Program-made: the position numbers and the translations under genes
Assembly: GCA_937901145.1 (NCBI GenBank)
Contig: CALCHE010000236.1
Location: 1 to 22,878, forward strand
DNA from: an uncultured Clostridia bacterium
GTDB lineage: Bacteria; Bacillota; Clostridia; Oscillospirales; Acutalibacteraceae
DNA length: 22,878 nt
Reading direction: 5' to 3'
The notes under the pieces: generated by a model
What the model saw: only the letters and a program-made list of their open reading frames with translations
What the model was told of the DNA's origin: nothing
Databases searched by the model: none
Part shown: positions 1 through 7,117 of the stretch, piece after piece
How the letters are laid out: each line of letters opens with the position of its first letter
Position numbering within the stretch: position 1 is the first letter of the stretch

Positions 1-16
1 TTAATTCCTCCTGTTA
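1..16 (-). promoter_or_regulatory. Ribosome-binding site for the next gene downstream (presumably rpmI)
   Basis: Just after the infC stop the minus strand reads AGGAGG (7-12) followed by AATTAA, and the window then ends. A strong Shine-Dalgarno at this distance means a start codon lies within a few bases beyond position 1. In nearly all Firmicutes infC is followed by rpmI (L35) and rplT (L20), so this is probably the rpmI site. The gene itself is not visible. Confidence 0.6.
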
Positions 17-541
17 TTACTTTTTTGGCTTAGGAGCCAGGAACATCATCATTGATTTACCTTCGAGCTTAGGAGCCTTTTCAAGATTACCGAATTCCTG
101 ACAAGCTTCTGCAAACTGCTGCATAGTGGTGATACCGTGCTCTGTATGAGCCATTTCACGGCCTCTGAAACGGATAGACACCTTTACCTTGTTACCGCTT
201 GTAAGAAAACGTCTTGCATGGTTTACCTTGGTTTCGAAGTCATGCGTGTCAATGTTAAGCGAAAGTCTGATTTCTTTGATTTCAACTACGTGTTGATTTT
301 TCTTTGCTTCCTTTTCGCGCTTGGTCTGCTCAAAACGGTACTTACCGTAGTCCATAATCTTACAAACCGGCGGAACTGCCTGAGGAGCGATCTTAACAAG
401 GTCAAGATTTTTTTCTTCGGCAATTTTTAAAGCTTCTTCTGCTGACATAATGCCAAGTACTTCACCGTCACCGAGGATGACACGGAGCTCTTTGTCATTA
501 ATCTCTTCATTGATTTGCATTTCTTTGATAGCGATGTTCAT
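17..541 (-). CDS. infC: Translation initiation factor IF-3
   Basis: IF-3 binds the 30S subunit and controls start-codon selection. The product aligns with IF-3 from end to end: the N-domain start QINEEI, the VPPVCKIMDYGKYRFEQ block, a lysine-rich linker, then the C-domain with KEIRLSLNIDTHDFETK and KVSIRFRGREMAH, ending in MMMFLAPKPKK. Length is about 173-175 residues, normal for the family. The open frame runs up to 787, but that extension contains the infC promoter and overlaps the next gene, so it is not coding. GGAGG at 545-549 is only 3 nt from the ATG at 541. It is 9 nt from an in-frame ATC at 535, so a rare AUC start, like the AUU start of E. coli and Bacillus infC, is possible. Probably the first gene of infC-rpmI-rplT. 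Confidence 0.97.
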   Translation of the reverse strand: MNIAIKEMQINEEINDKELRVILGDGEVLGIMSAEEALKIAEEKNLDLVKIAPQAVPPVCKIMDYGKYRFEQTKREKEAKKNQHVVEIKEIRLSLNIDTHDFETKVNHARRFLTSGNKVKVSIRFRGREMAHTEHGITTMQQFAEACQEFGNLEKAPKLEGKSMMMFLAPKPKK

Positions 542-549
542 GCACCTCC

Positions 550-689
550 AAAAATGTTTATCGGTTTTCCCGAATAAAATCAAAGCGTGAACAGCAAGCC
601 GTTCACGCACCAATACACTAAAAAGATAGTTTATTGACCGACAGGAAACGAAATTCCGAAGGTGAGAACGCACTGCTCTGCTTTGTTGT
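550..689 (-). ncRNA. Structured infC 5' leader with an attenuator-like hairpin (L20-leader candidate)
   Basis: The transcript predicted from the promoter at 696-724 has a leader of about 140 nt. Two hairpins are visible. The first (611-636) has a 10-bp stem with one mismatch and a 6-nt loop. The second (585-608) has a perfect 8-bp stem, GCGTGAAC/GTTCACGC, with an 8-nt loop. The second is followed by a U-rich stretch (TTTGATTTTATT) before the ribosome-binding site, which would suit transcription attenuation. In Bacillus the infC operon is autoregulated by L20 through a leader. I infer a similar role from position and structure but did not recognise the L20-leader consensus. Confidence 0.45.
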
Positions 690-695
690 GCAGAT

Positions 696-724
696 ATATT
701 ATCACACAGTGCGCCTTTTGTCAA
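696..724 (-). promoter_or_regulatory. SigA-type promoter of infC
   Basis: The -35 TTGACA (719-724), 17-nt spacer and -10 TAATAT (696-701) are near-perfect consensus. The predicted start is around 689. It begins about 20 nt past the stop of the upstream VanY-like gene, where no terminator is visible, so some readthrough from that gene is possible. Confidence 0.88.
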
Positions 725-744
725 TAGTTTTCGTAAAATTTTTA

Positions 745-1560
745 TCAGAATTTTATTCCCTTCATCTGCAGATATTCCTCGAGACATAAACCGCTGTTTT
801 TTATATCCTCGGCATATTCCGTTCCTACATATCTCCAGTGCCAGGGCTCATCGACGATACCCGTCACACTCATCTTTTCTTCTGTATATCTGAGTATAAA
901 GCCGTATTTGTGAGCATTCTCCGTAAGCCACTGATATTCCTTAGTAAAAGCAAAGGAATCCTTTGTATTGCAGATATCCATAGCAAGGCCTAAGTTATGC
1001 TCACTTGTTCCGGGAGGAAGAATAACAGTGGCAGCCTTCTTCGCCGCCTCCTTACGGGTAAGACCGTAATCCGACATATAGGTTTCGGTCAGATTTTTAT
1101 AGTTTCTTTCCTGTCTCTCATAAGAGCGGTAGCCGGAATAAGGTGTAAGAGTTATTCCGTCCTTTTTAGCAGCAGTGTACATCTGCTCATAAAAAGGTAC
1201 CACTCTTTCATCCATATAATATCCTGTCGAAAAAATTTCCTTAAGCTCAGGCTTATAGCCCGAAGGCATTTCTCTGTCCATATTTACTACCACGAGATTC
1301 CACAGCTCCTGCTCGGGATTTACGATTATTCTGCCTGTTTCACTACTGATTTTCTGCGGCTCTGTCGAGGGCTCCTCTGTAGTTGATTCAGTCACCGAGG
1401 TTTCCGCTGTATAAGGCTCCCCTGCGAAAGGATTTACCTCTGAAACTGAAAAATGGCTGATTACCGCCACTGAAAAAACGACCGCCGATGCCACGGCAAA
1501 AAGAACAGTCAGTATAGTTTTATTATATTTTTGTTTTTTTCTTTTTTTCATTACATTCAC
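745..1560 (-). CDS. VanY-like D-alanyl-D-alanine carboxypeptidase (peptidase M15B), membrane-anchored
   Basis: Predicted zinc carboxypeptidase that removes the terminal D-Ala from peptidoglycan stem peptides outside the cell. The 271-residue product has a basic N-terminus, one membrane segment (about 14-35) and a Thr/Ser/Glu-rich linker (about 47-75). The catalytic domain follows, with SGYRSYERQ (142-150), SEHNLGLAMD (186-195; zinc ligands His188 and Asp195) and EPWHWRYVG (238-246; catalytic Glu238, zinc ligand His241). All expected active-site residues are present, so it should be active. The ribosome-binding site is weak; a second ATG three codons downstream is an alternative start. It has its own promoter and follows the terminator of the M28 gene, so it is a single-gene unit. 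No vancomycin-resistance genes are nearby, so routine wall trimming is more likely than resistance. Confidence 0.93.
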   Translation of the reverse strand: MNVMKKRKKQKYNKTILTVLFAVASAVVFSVAVISHFSVSEVNPFAGEPYTAETSVTESTTEEPSTEPQKISSETGRIIVNPEQELWNLVVVNMDREMPSGYKPELKEIFSTGYYMDERVVPFYEQMYTAAKKDGITLTPYSGYRSYERQERNYKNLTETYMSDYGLTRKEAAKKAATVILPPGTSEHNLGLAMDICNTKDSFAFTKEYQWLTENAHKYGFILRYTEEKMSVTGIVDEPWHWRYVGTEYAEDIKNSGLCLEEYLQMKGIKF

Positions 1561-1582
1561 TGCCGATGCTTTATTTTTATAT

Positions 1583-1611
1583 ATTATATCACCGCATTAT
1601 AATCAAGTCAA
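1583..1611 (-). promoter_or_regulatory. SigA-type promoter of the VanY-like gene
   Basis: TTGACT (1606-1611), 17-nt spacer and a perfect TATAAT (1583-1588), with a start predicted near 1576, about 16 nt before the ATG at 1560. This matches the lack of a clear Shine-Dalgarno in the very short leader. Confidence 0.82.
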
Positions 1612-1624
1612 TTAAATTAATCTT

Positions 1625-1664
1625 AAGAAAAAGAAAAGCAGGTACTGCCGAAGCAATACCTGCT
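1625..1664 (-). terminator. Intrinsic terminator of the M28 peptidase gene
   Basis: A 12-bp stem (1637-1664, one G-U pair) closed by a TTCG tetraloop is followed on the minus strand by TTTTCTTTTTCTT. It begins about 10 nt after the stop codon at 1675. Confidence 0.93.
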
Positions 1665-1674
1665 AAAAATTCAA

Positions 1675-2898
1675 TTAATAGCTGTCCTTGAGACCCTGTT
1701 CGTCATAGATAAAGAGAGTCTGAAGAGCGATATCAAGACACTTTTCGATAGTCTTCATATTCATATTGTCAGCCGTGTCACCTCTGGTGTGATAATATCT
1801 CGGAGGACCGGGGTCCATAGATGCAAGAGTAACAGCGGGGATACCGAGCTTCTGAACTGCTGCACCGTCAGATGCACCTAAATAAACTGAGCTGTAGGGA
1901 AGATCAACGCCTGCAAGCTCACCGCCCTTTTTAACGAGAGCACAAACCTGAGGATCCATTTTAACGGTACCTGTCATATCACGTGCATAAATAGCCATGC
2001 TTTCATAATCTCTGAAGGTTTCAAGACCGATGAAGGCTGTGGGAATAGCCTTGAGCTCGTCAAGGTGACGTTTGGTGTATGCTCTGGAGCCGCGAAGACC
2101 TGATTCCTCAGAACCTGCTGCGAGAGCAACAACCTCTGTGTTTTCGAAACGGATGTTATTATCCTCGAGGTACTTCATAATAGCTACGGAAGCCATTGTA
2201 CCTGTAAGGTTGTCATTAGCACCCTCTACAGTAAGTTTGAAGTTTACGAAGAACATAACAAGGATACCACCGGGAATACAGGCAAGCTGTGTCCATTTGA
2301 TAATCTCATATGTTTCAGGCTTTGCAAGAGCGATGATGGATGAAACGAGAAGGTAAAGCATACTTACCACACCGTAGCCGCCGACTGCGAAAAGAAGAAT
2401 CTTGCCGCCGAGACGGGTATATGTCCACTCGTGTGATGAGTCAACGTGTCCTGAGAAAATGATTCTCTGCTTTGCTTCACCGCTGGCTTTTCTGACACCT
2501 GCAGTATTGTGAGATATTTTTTTCGGGAAAAGGAAATCATAAAATTCCCAGTACATAAGAAATTCGCAGAAAAGAAGAACCAGTGCTACAGCTGTAAGTG
2601 CGATAGCTACTGCAGGAAGTCCGAAGAATGAGCATAACACACCGATGATAACAAGTGCAGCGTCAATTCTTACCCAGCTCATAAATGCTTCGGGGGCAAG
2701 CTTGAACTCTTCGATTTCAACCTCATCACAGCAGGTTTTCATTTCTTCAGCTATGTACTTATGTGCTTCGTACTCAGCATCGCTGCCCGCTAAACGCGGA
2801 CCGATTTCTTTACAGATTTTTTTGATTGCTCTGACAGTGTAATTCGTATACATTCTTACAGAAGAAGCATAATTCTGAACACTCTCTTCAGCTCTCAT
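1675..2898 (-). CDS. M28-family metallopeptidase with internal membrane segments
   Basis: Predicted two-zinc aminopeptidase-like enzyme of 407 residues. Expected metal and catalytic positions are visible: SGHVDS (His151, Asp153), GANDN (Asp229), GSEESG (Glu264, Glu265), LET (Glu293, where many members have Asp), SDG (Asp344) and YHTRGDT (His370). Unlike soluble M28 enzymes it has a hydrophobic pair at about 78-115 before the catalytic core, and two more hydrophobic segments at about 166-191 and 204-220, lying between the HxD motif and the GxNDN motif. There is no signal peptide. AAGGAGG sits 8 nt before the chosen ATG. The gene appears to form a single-gene unit with a strong terminator. M28 membership is firm; substrate and topology are unknown. 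Confidence 0.9.
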   Translation of the reverse strand: MRAEESVQNYASSVRMYTNYTVRAIKKICKEIGPRLAGSDAEYEAHKYIAEEMKTCCDEVEIEEFKLAPEAFMSWVRIDAALVIIGVLCSFFGLPAVAIALTAVALVLLFCEFLMYWEFYDFLFPKKISHNTAGVRKASGEAKQRIIFSGHVDSSHEWTYTRLGGKILLFAVGGYGVVSMLYLLVSSIIALAKPETYEIIKWTQLACIPGGILVMFFVNFKLTVEGANDNLTGTMASVAIMKYLEDNNIRFENTEVVALAAGSEESGLRGSRAYTKRHLDELKAIPTAFIGLETFRDYESMAIYARDMTGTVKMDPQVCALVKKGGELAGVDLPYSSVYLGASDGAAVQKLGIPAVTLASMDPGPPRYYHTRGDTADNMNMKTIEKCLDIALQTLFIYDEQGLKDSY

Positions 2899-2911
2899 AC
2901 ATTATTCCTCC

Positions 2912-2940
2912 TTAATAGACAGTCTCCGTACTTTTGTCAA
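2912..2940 (-). promoter_or_regulatory. Candidate promoter of the M28 gene, overlapping its ribosome-binding site
   Basis: TTGACA (2935-2940), 17-nt spacer and TATTAA (2912-2917). The -10 shares two bases with the AAGGAGG ribosome-binding site (2907-2913). A start 7 nt downstream would fall near 2905 and give an almost leaderless mRNA without the Shine-Dalgarno, so either the match is fortuitous or an AT-rich upstream promoter (2950-3000) is used. Confidence 0.4.
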
Positions 2941-3071
2941 TAAACCGTCACCATAATTTTTAATAATACTAACACAAAACTTTAAAATAGTCGAGTTATT
3001 TTATGAATGTTCAATAAAAGTTCAAAAACAAGTCTTATGTTTAAACAAAATGTTAATCAGTTAATATTGCT

Positions 3072-3374
3072 TTAAAACTCATAATCTACGCTTGCTCTGT
3101 TTTCTTTAATCAGAGCTACATAAGAAGACACCTTTTTATGCTCGGGATGAACACGGTAGCGACCAACATCCCCGAGATTATCGAAGGTGCTCAGAAGAAC
3201 CGCATCATACATCCCCTCTTTGGGATTTACGTTTACCTGAACCTGCATCTCACGGATGAAATCGATTTTTTCAGGCAAGGCTTCGAGCATAGCTTTTACT
3301 TTTAATATGTTTTCTTCTCTTGAAAGTCCTTCTGCGAAATCTTTGAACTTCCACATAACGATATGTCTTATCAT
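3072..3374 (-). CDS. Dabb-domain (stress-responsive A/B barrel) protein
   Basis: A 100-residue protein of the Dabb family, small dimeric ferredoxin-like alpha-beta barrels. Visible signatures are the start IRHIVMWKFKD, a Lys/Leu-rich helix (about 21-35), the GMYDAVLLSTFDNL strand-loop (54-67), then YRVHPEHKKVSSYV (73-86), whose HPEHK segment is typical. Its ATG overlaps the stop of the upstream MFS gene (ATGA), so translation is probably coupled. Most members have no known reaction; some plant and fungal relatives are polyketide or cannabinoid-pathway cyclases, which does not establish a function here. Confidence 0.9.
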   Translation of the reverse strand: MIRHIVMWKFKDFAEGLSREENILKVKAMLEALPEKIDFIREMQVQVNVNPKEGMYDAVLLSTFDNLGDVGRYRVHPEHKKVSSYVALIKENRASVDYEF

Positions 3375-4774
3375 ACATTTGCCCCCACTTCGTCCATATT
3401 TGCGCCCTTGGTTTCACTTACCCTGACAGCGAGCATAATGACAGAAACAACCACACAGGGAAGAGCAACGAGAAGACATGTAAGCCATACTTCCATAAAG
3501 AGCATTCCTATAATGGTCAGAAGATATCCCACAGCCAGACCGATTATAAGCAGTAGACCCTCAGCACCGACTACGGAAGCACGGATATCCGTAGGAACCT
3601 TTTCAGTCATCATTATGTTCATATAGTCTCTGCCTATCCAGTAACAGCCCTGATAAAGGCCACAGAGTCCGCCTACAAGATAAGGATTCCACAGCTGATT
3701 GATTCCGACAGCGAAAAGAATGAAACCAACCACGCAGAGAACACCTGCTATAGTTACGGTTTTCTTTCTCCCTATGAGGTCAGCTACGAATCCTGAACAA
3801 AGAGTAAGCAGAGCATAAACTATAGGAAGAACGAAGAGCGATTTGGTAATATCCTCAGTGGTCATACCTGCTATATGCATCGAAGACTCATAATATAGTG
3901 CGATGGCGGGCATACCTGCATCAAATATAATATGAGAAATAATAAGACTTTTTGTATCCTTGTTAGCGAAGATATACTTTACTGCATTGAAAACGCCTGA
4001 CTGATTTCTCTGTGCCTTTTTCTCTTCCTTTATTCTCCGCTTTTCGACCTGTCTTACCTCGTAAGGAATGGAAAGATACGCTGTTCTGTCCTTAAGGAAT
4101 ACCTTAGTATCTTTTGCAAAGATAAGGATGAGCGCTGTAGCGATAACACCGCAGACAGCAGGAAAAGCAAAGATACTTCTCCATTTGGTCGCATCATTTC
4201 CCATAAGGAAATTTCTGAGGAGAGGAATACAGACTACACCGAAAATACCCAGACTTTTAAGTATACTGTAAATTCGCGCTCTGTGCTTTTCGGGAGACTC
4301 CTCGAGTATGTATATAATCTGCACATCGTGACTGTAGAAAAATCCGATGATTCCGTAACCAAGAAGAAACATAAGATAGTTCGGTGAGAAATATATAATG
4401 AAAAGTCCTATACTCATACCGAAGGTTGAAAGAGCGAAAAGAGGTTTTCTGCCCCATTTGTCAGCCAAAGCCTTATAAAAGGGTGTTATTATACCGAACA
4501 CATAGCTGATTATGCTGATGGATGTATGCAGAGAAAGACCTTCTTCAAAGGTATAGCTTTTCCCGAGAAAACCGTTATTGACGAAAAACTCCGTCACAAA
4601 CGACGACTGCACGGAAACAGAAAGATTACTCGTAACCTCATCGATAATATTTACGAAGCCTACTAAAAACAGAAGCATCGCAAAATATCCCGCCCATGTG
4701 CTTTTAGACTGCATGCGGGTTAATTTTTCAAGCTGACGTTTTTCTTTAAGAATGATTTTATTACTGTCTTTCAT
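3371..4774 (-). CDS. MFS transporter, about 12 membrane segments
   Basis: A 467-residue major facilitator superfamily permease, predicted to move a small solute across the inner membrane. MFS motif A appears twice in the expected loops: ADKWGRKP (104-111, loop 2-3) and ADLIGRKK (331-338, loop 8-9), which marks the two six-helix halves. A basic cytoplasmic N-terminus precedes helix 1 (about 27-45), and a charged central loop (about 222-262, with KRRIKEEKKAQR) separates the halves. AGAGGGG lies 5 nt before the ATG. It starts 17 nt after the SGNH-like gene and overlaps the Dabb gene by 4 nt, so the three form an operon. The substrate cannot be read from sequence. Confidence 0.92.
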   Translation of the reverse strand: MKDSNKIILKEKRQLEKLTRMQSKSTWAGYFAMLLFLVGFVNIIDEVTSNLSVSVQSSFVTEFFVNNGFLGKSYTFEEGLSLHTSISIISYVFGIITPFYKALADKWGRKPLFALSTFGMSIGLFIIYFSPNYLMFLLGYGIIGFFYSHDVQIIYILEESPEKHRARIYSILKSLGIFGVVCIPLLRNFLMGNDATKWRSIFAFPAVCGVIATALILIFAKDTKVFLKDRTAYLSIPYEVRQVEKRRIKEEKKAQRNQSGVFNAVKYIFANKDTKSLIISHIIFDAGMPAIALYYESSMHIAGMTTEDITKSLFVLPIVYALLTLCSGFVADLIGRKKTVTIAGVLCVVGFILFAVGINQLWNPYLVGGLCGLYQGCYWIGRDYMNIMMTEKVPTDIRASVVGAEGLLLIIGLAVGYLLTIIGMLFMEVWLTCLLVALPCVVVSVIMLAVRVSETKGANMDEVGANV

Positions 4775-4791
4775 AAAAATCCCCTCTTATT

Positions 4792-6975
4792 TTACCATCT
4801 GACTATGGCATTTTTTACTGCGGAATAGGGTCCGTAAACCTTCTTATCGCTGATAGATTTGTAAGCTCTGACCTTAAAGTAATATCTTTTACCTGATTTG
4901 AGACCTGTTACTGCAGAGCTTTTCTTATTACCGCTGCTGATATTTGATTTTTTAACAGATTTGAACTTTGAATTATCAGCGTAGGCAATCTGATAGCCGT
5001 TTGCACCCGATACCTTGTTCCACTTAAGGTAAACCGCTCCCCTTTTAAGTGAAGCAACGGAATCGATAGTAACCGCTGCAGGCTTGGTGACAGTCGCGAG
5101 ATACTTATATGATCCTGTAATGTATGTCTTGCCCGAAACTACGGTATATGCCTTTACTCTGAACTTATATTTAGTACCGGATTTAAGCTTTTTCACTGAA
5201 AGAGCTGTTTTCTTTGTGTCTGCATATTTTTGGTATTTCTTTGTTTTCGAATTATAAAGATATACTCTGTAGCCTGTGGCGTTATCCACCTTTTTCCATG
5301 TGAGCTTTACGGAAGTAAGATAGCTTTTAGCTGTAAGAGAGGATGTAACACCTGCTCTTATTTTAAAAGTGAGAGTCTTGCTACCGATGTATTTATTCTG
5401 AAATACTATCTTGACCTTATAGTCTCCTATGGCTGTTCTTCCTTCAGGATAAGTAACCTTGTAATCCTTGTCTGCCTGGAGAACCTTGCCGTCAGTAGTT
5501 TTCACGGTAACCTTTGGCTTTTTCGCCTTTCCGTCGTAGACATACTCAGTAGTTGACAGAGTAACGCTCTGAATTGCGGGAATTTTTGTTTCAGAGGTTT
5601 TTGCCTTGCAAACGGTACAGGTAACTGTTTTGATACCGCTTTTACCGATTCCGCCCTGAGATATGACTACTGTGTCAGAGTGTCCCGTGGCTTTCAGAAC
5701 TGCTTCTTTGATAAGATATTCACCGCATACATAACAGTAAGCACTGCCTGTTCTGCCTGCCTTGGTACATGTGGGAGCCACAGCCTCCTTGTAAATGATT
5801 TTATGACCGCCCTTTCCGCTGATATACTCCTGTTCTTTTACTACCTCATCACATATCGGACAGTAATATCCTGCACTGAGACCGCCTGAAATACAGGTAG
5901 CGGGAACAGCCTTAAGCTCGTAAACAGGATGCTTGCCTTCAGCAGCAAGATAAGTATCAATCAGACTCTGCAAGCCGAACATATCCGAAGGTGAACGGAA
6001 AATGCTCGTGAAATTAGTTCTCTTGGTGCCAGTATAATAATTTAGTGCGAAGGCATCAATATTGAAACGGCTGTGAATGGAAGAATCATTACAGAAGCTG
6101 TAATCGGTATAAAGAGCAGAGCGGTTTGTAATCGCTGTGTAAAGCATCTGTGCAGAAATATAGCCTGAAAGAGGGTTAGGATGCTTGATGTCGGGTTTCT
6201 TACCGCTGACGGTCAGACCGTTACCGCTCTTATAGTCTGTGTTATCGATGATAAAGCTGCAAAAATCGTACTTATGAAGAGCACCGGGAACCTTTGTCTT
6301 TCCCGAGTAAACATCATAGACGAGCCTGCCCCAGTCAACCATAGGCATACCGGATTCTCTGAGCTTTTCTGTACCCGTAAGCAGACTCTCTATATTGTTA
6401 TAGTACATCATAGGATTACACATAAAGAAAAACTCCGTGGTTTCAGGAAAGAGAGCTTTTATTTTATTGCAGGTGCTGAGAAGATCCTTATTCTCTTTGT
6501 TAGCTTCGGCGAGAACCACGATATCCACCTTATCTCTATCCTTCTGACTCATATCTTTAAGATGATCGCGGTAAATTTCCTTAAGTGTTGCACCGCTGTA
6601 GGTATGGTCAAGAACTGTGGCATTCTCACCGTTTGCGCTGATAAGCTGATAAAAATAGCCGTAATCCGCTTTACCTGCATCACCGTAAATTACACAGTTG
6701 CCGTAATAAAGCATCGAGTTGCCGACCATCATAATGGTTTTTCCTTCGAGAGAAACCACCGGCTCAGATTTACAGGGAGCCATCGGTTCTTCAGGGATAA
6801 TATTCTCCGTCTCTTCACCTACGGAAGGCTCCTCCTCAGAGACAGCCTCAGCCACAGCTGTGGTTACCTCTCCGTATAAAGAGTCAGAACCGGCCTGCTG
6901 TGCATTTACCGTAAAAGAAAAGAAAGTGAAAAATAAAACAGAAACTACTGAAATTAATGTAAACAGCCTTTTCAT
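4792..6975 (-). CDS. Secreted SGNH-like hydrolase with cysteine-repeat, Ig-like and FN3 domains
   Basis: Predicted extracellular esterase-like protein of about 727 residues. The open frame reaches an ATG at 6987, but GGAGG (6981-6985) overlaps it and sits 5 nt before the ATG at 6975, which I take as the start. Numbering here is from 6987. Order: signal peptide (about 5-29), acidic linker, SGNH-like domain (about 80-350) with VGNSMLYYGN (Ser91) and DIKHPN (Asp266, His269). Then come three cysteine modules: Cys365/376/379-His395, Cys407/418/421-His436 and a partial CTVC. An MBG/Ig-like domain (about 475-545) and two FN3 domains (about 548-635, 638-729) follow. There is no sorting signal, so it is secreted or held non-covalently. 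The fold assignment is a motif-level inference. First gene of the operon with the MFS and Dabb genes. Confidence 0.82.
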   Translation of the reverse strand: MKRLFTLISVVSVLFFTFFSFTVNAQQAGSDSLYGEVTTAVAEAVSEEEPSVGEETENIIPEEPMAPCKSEPVVSLEGKTIMMVGNSMLYYGNCVIYGDAGKADYGYFYQLISANGENATVLDHTYSGATLKEIYRDHLKDMSQKDRDKVDIVVLAEANKENKDLLSTCNKIKALFPETTEFFFMCNPMMYYNNIESLLTGTEKLRESGMPMVDWGRLVYDVYSGKTKVPGALHKYDFCSFIIDNTDYKSGNGLTVSGKKPDIKHPNPLSGYISAQMLYTAITNRSALYTDYSFCNDSSIHSRFNIDAFALNYYTGTKRTNFTSIFRSPSDMFGLQSLIDTYLAAEGKHPVYELKAVPATCISGGLSAGYYCPICDEVVKEQEYISGKGGHKIIYKEAVAPTCTKAGRTGSAYCYVCGEYLIKEAVLKATGHSDTVVISQGGIGKSGIKTVTCTVCKAKTSETKIPAIQSVTLSTTEYVYDGKAKKPKVTVKTTDGKVLQADKDYKVTYPEGRTAIGDYKVKIVFQNKYIGSKTLTFKIRAGVTSSLTAKSYLTSVKLTWKKVDNATGYRVYLYNSKTKKYQKYADTKKTALSVKKLKSGTKYKFRVKAYTVVSGKTYITGSYKYLATVTKPAAVTIDSVASLKRGAVYLKWNKVSGANGYQIAYADNSKFKSVKKSNISSGNKKSSAVTGLKSGKRYYFKVRAYKSISDKKVYGPYSAVKNAIVRW

Positions 6976-7070
6976 TTTTACCTCCATAATTTTAATCCCA
7001 AATTTATCCGTACAAAGAAAATATATCTTATAAATATTAGTAAAGTATGAATAAAAGATATGCTAATAAT

Positions 7071-7109
7071 AAAAAGGGTCCGTAAAAGCTTTCACTTTTA
7101 CAGACCCTT
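7071..7109 (-). terminator. Intrinsic terminator of the giant LRR gene
   Basis: A 15-bp stem with one G-U pair and a 6-nt loop (7074-7109) is followed by TTTTT and an AT-rich stretch on the minus strand, just after the stop at 7118. It separates the envelope operon from the SGNH-MFS-Dabb operon. No convincing promoter for the latter stands out in the AT-rich 6988-7070 gap. Confidence 0.92.
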
Positions 7110-7117
7110 AAGGTTAA

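Noticed and set aside
542..787. N-terminal extension of the infC frame
   Set aside because: It contains a consensus promoter and the structured leader, overlaps the VanY-like gene, and the residues do not resemble IF-3.
745..1560. Vancomycin-resistance locus
   Set aside because: VanY-like domains are common wall enzymes, and no vanHAX, vanRS or similar genes are in view.
6181..6879. 232-codon plus-strand open frame inside the SGNH-like gene
   Set aside because: Antisense to a well-supported gene, no family signature, and all real genes here are on the minus strand.
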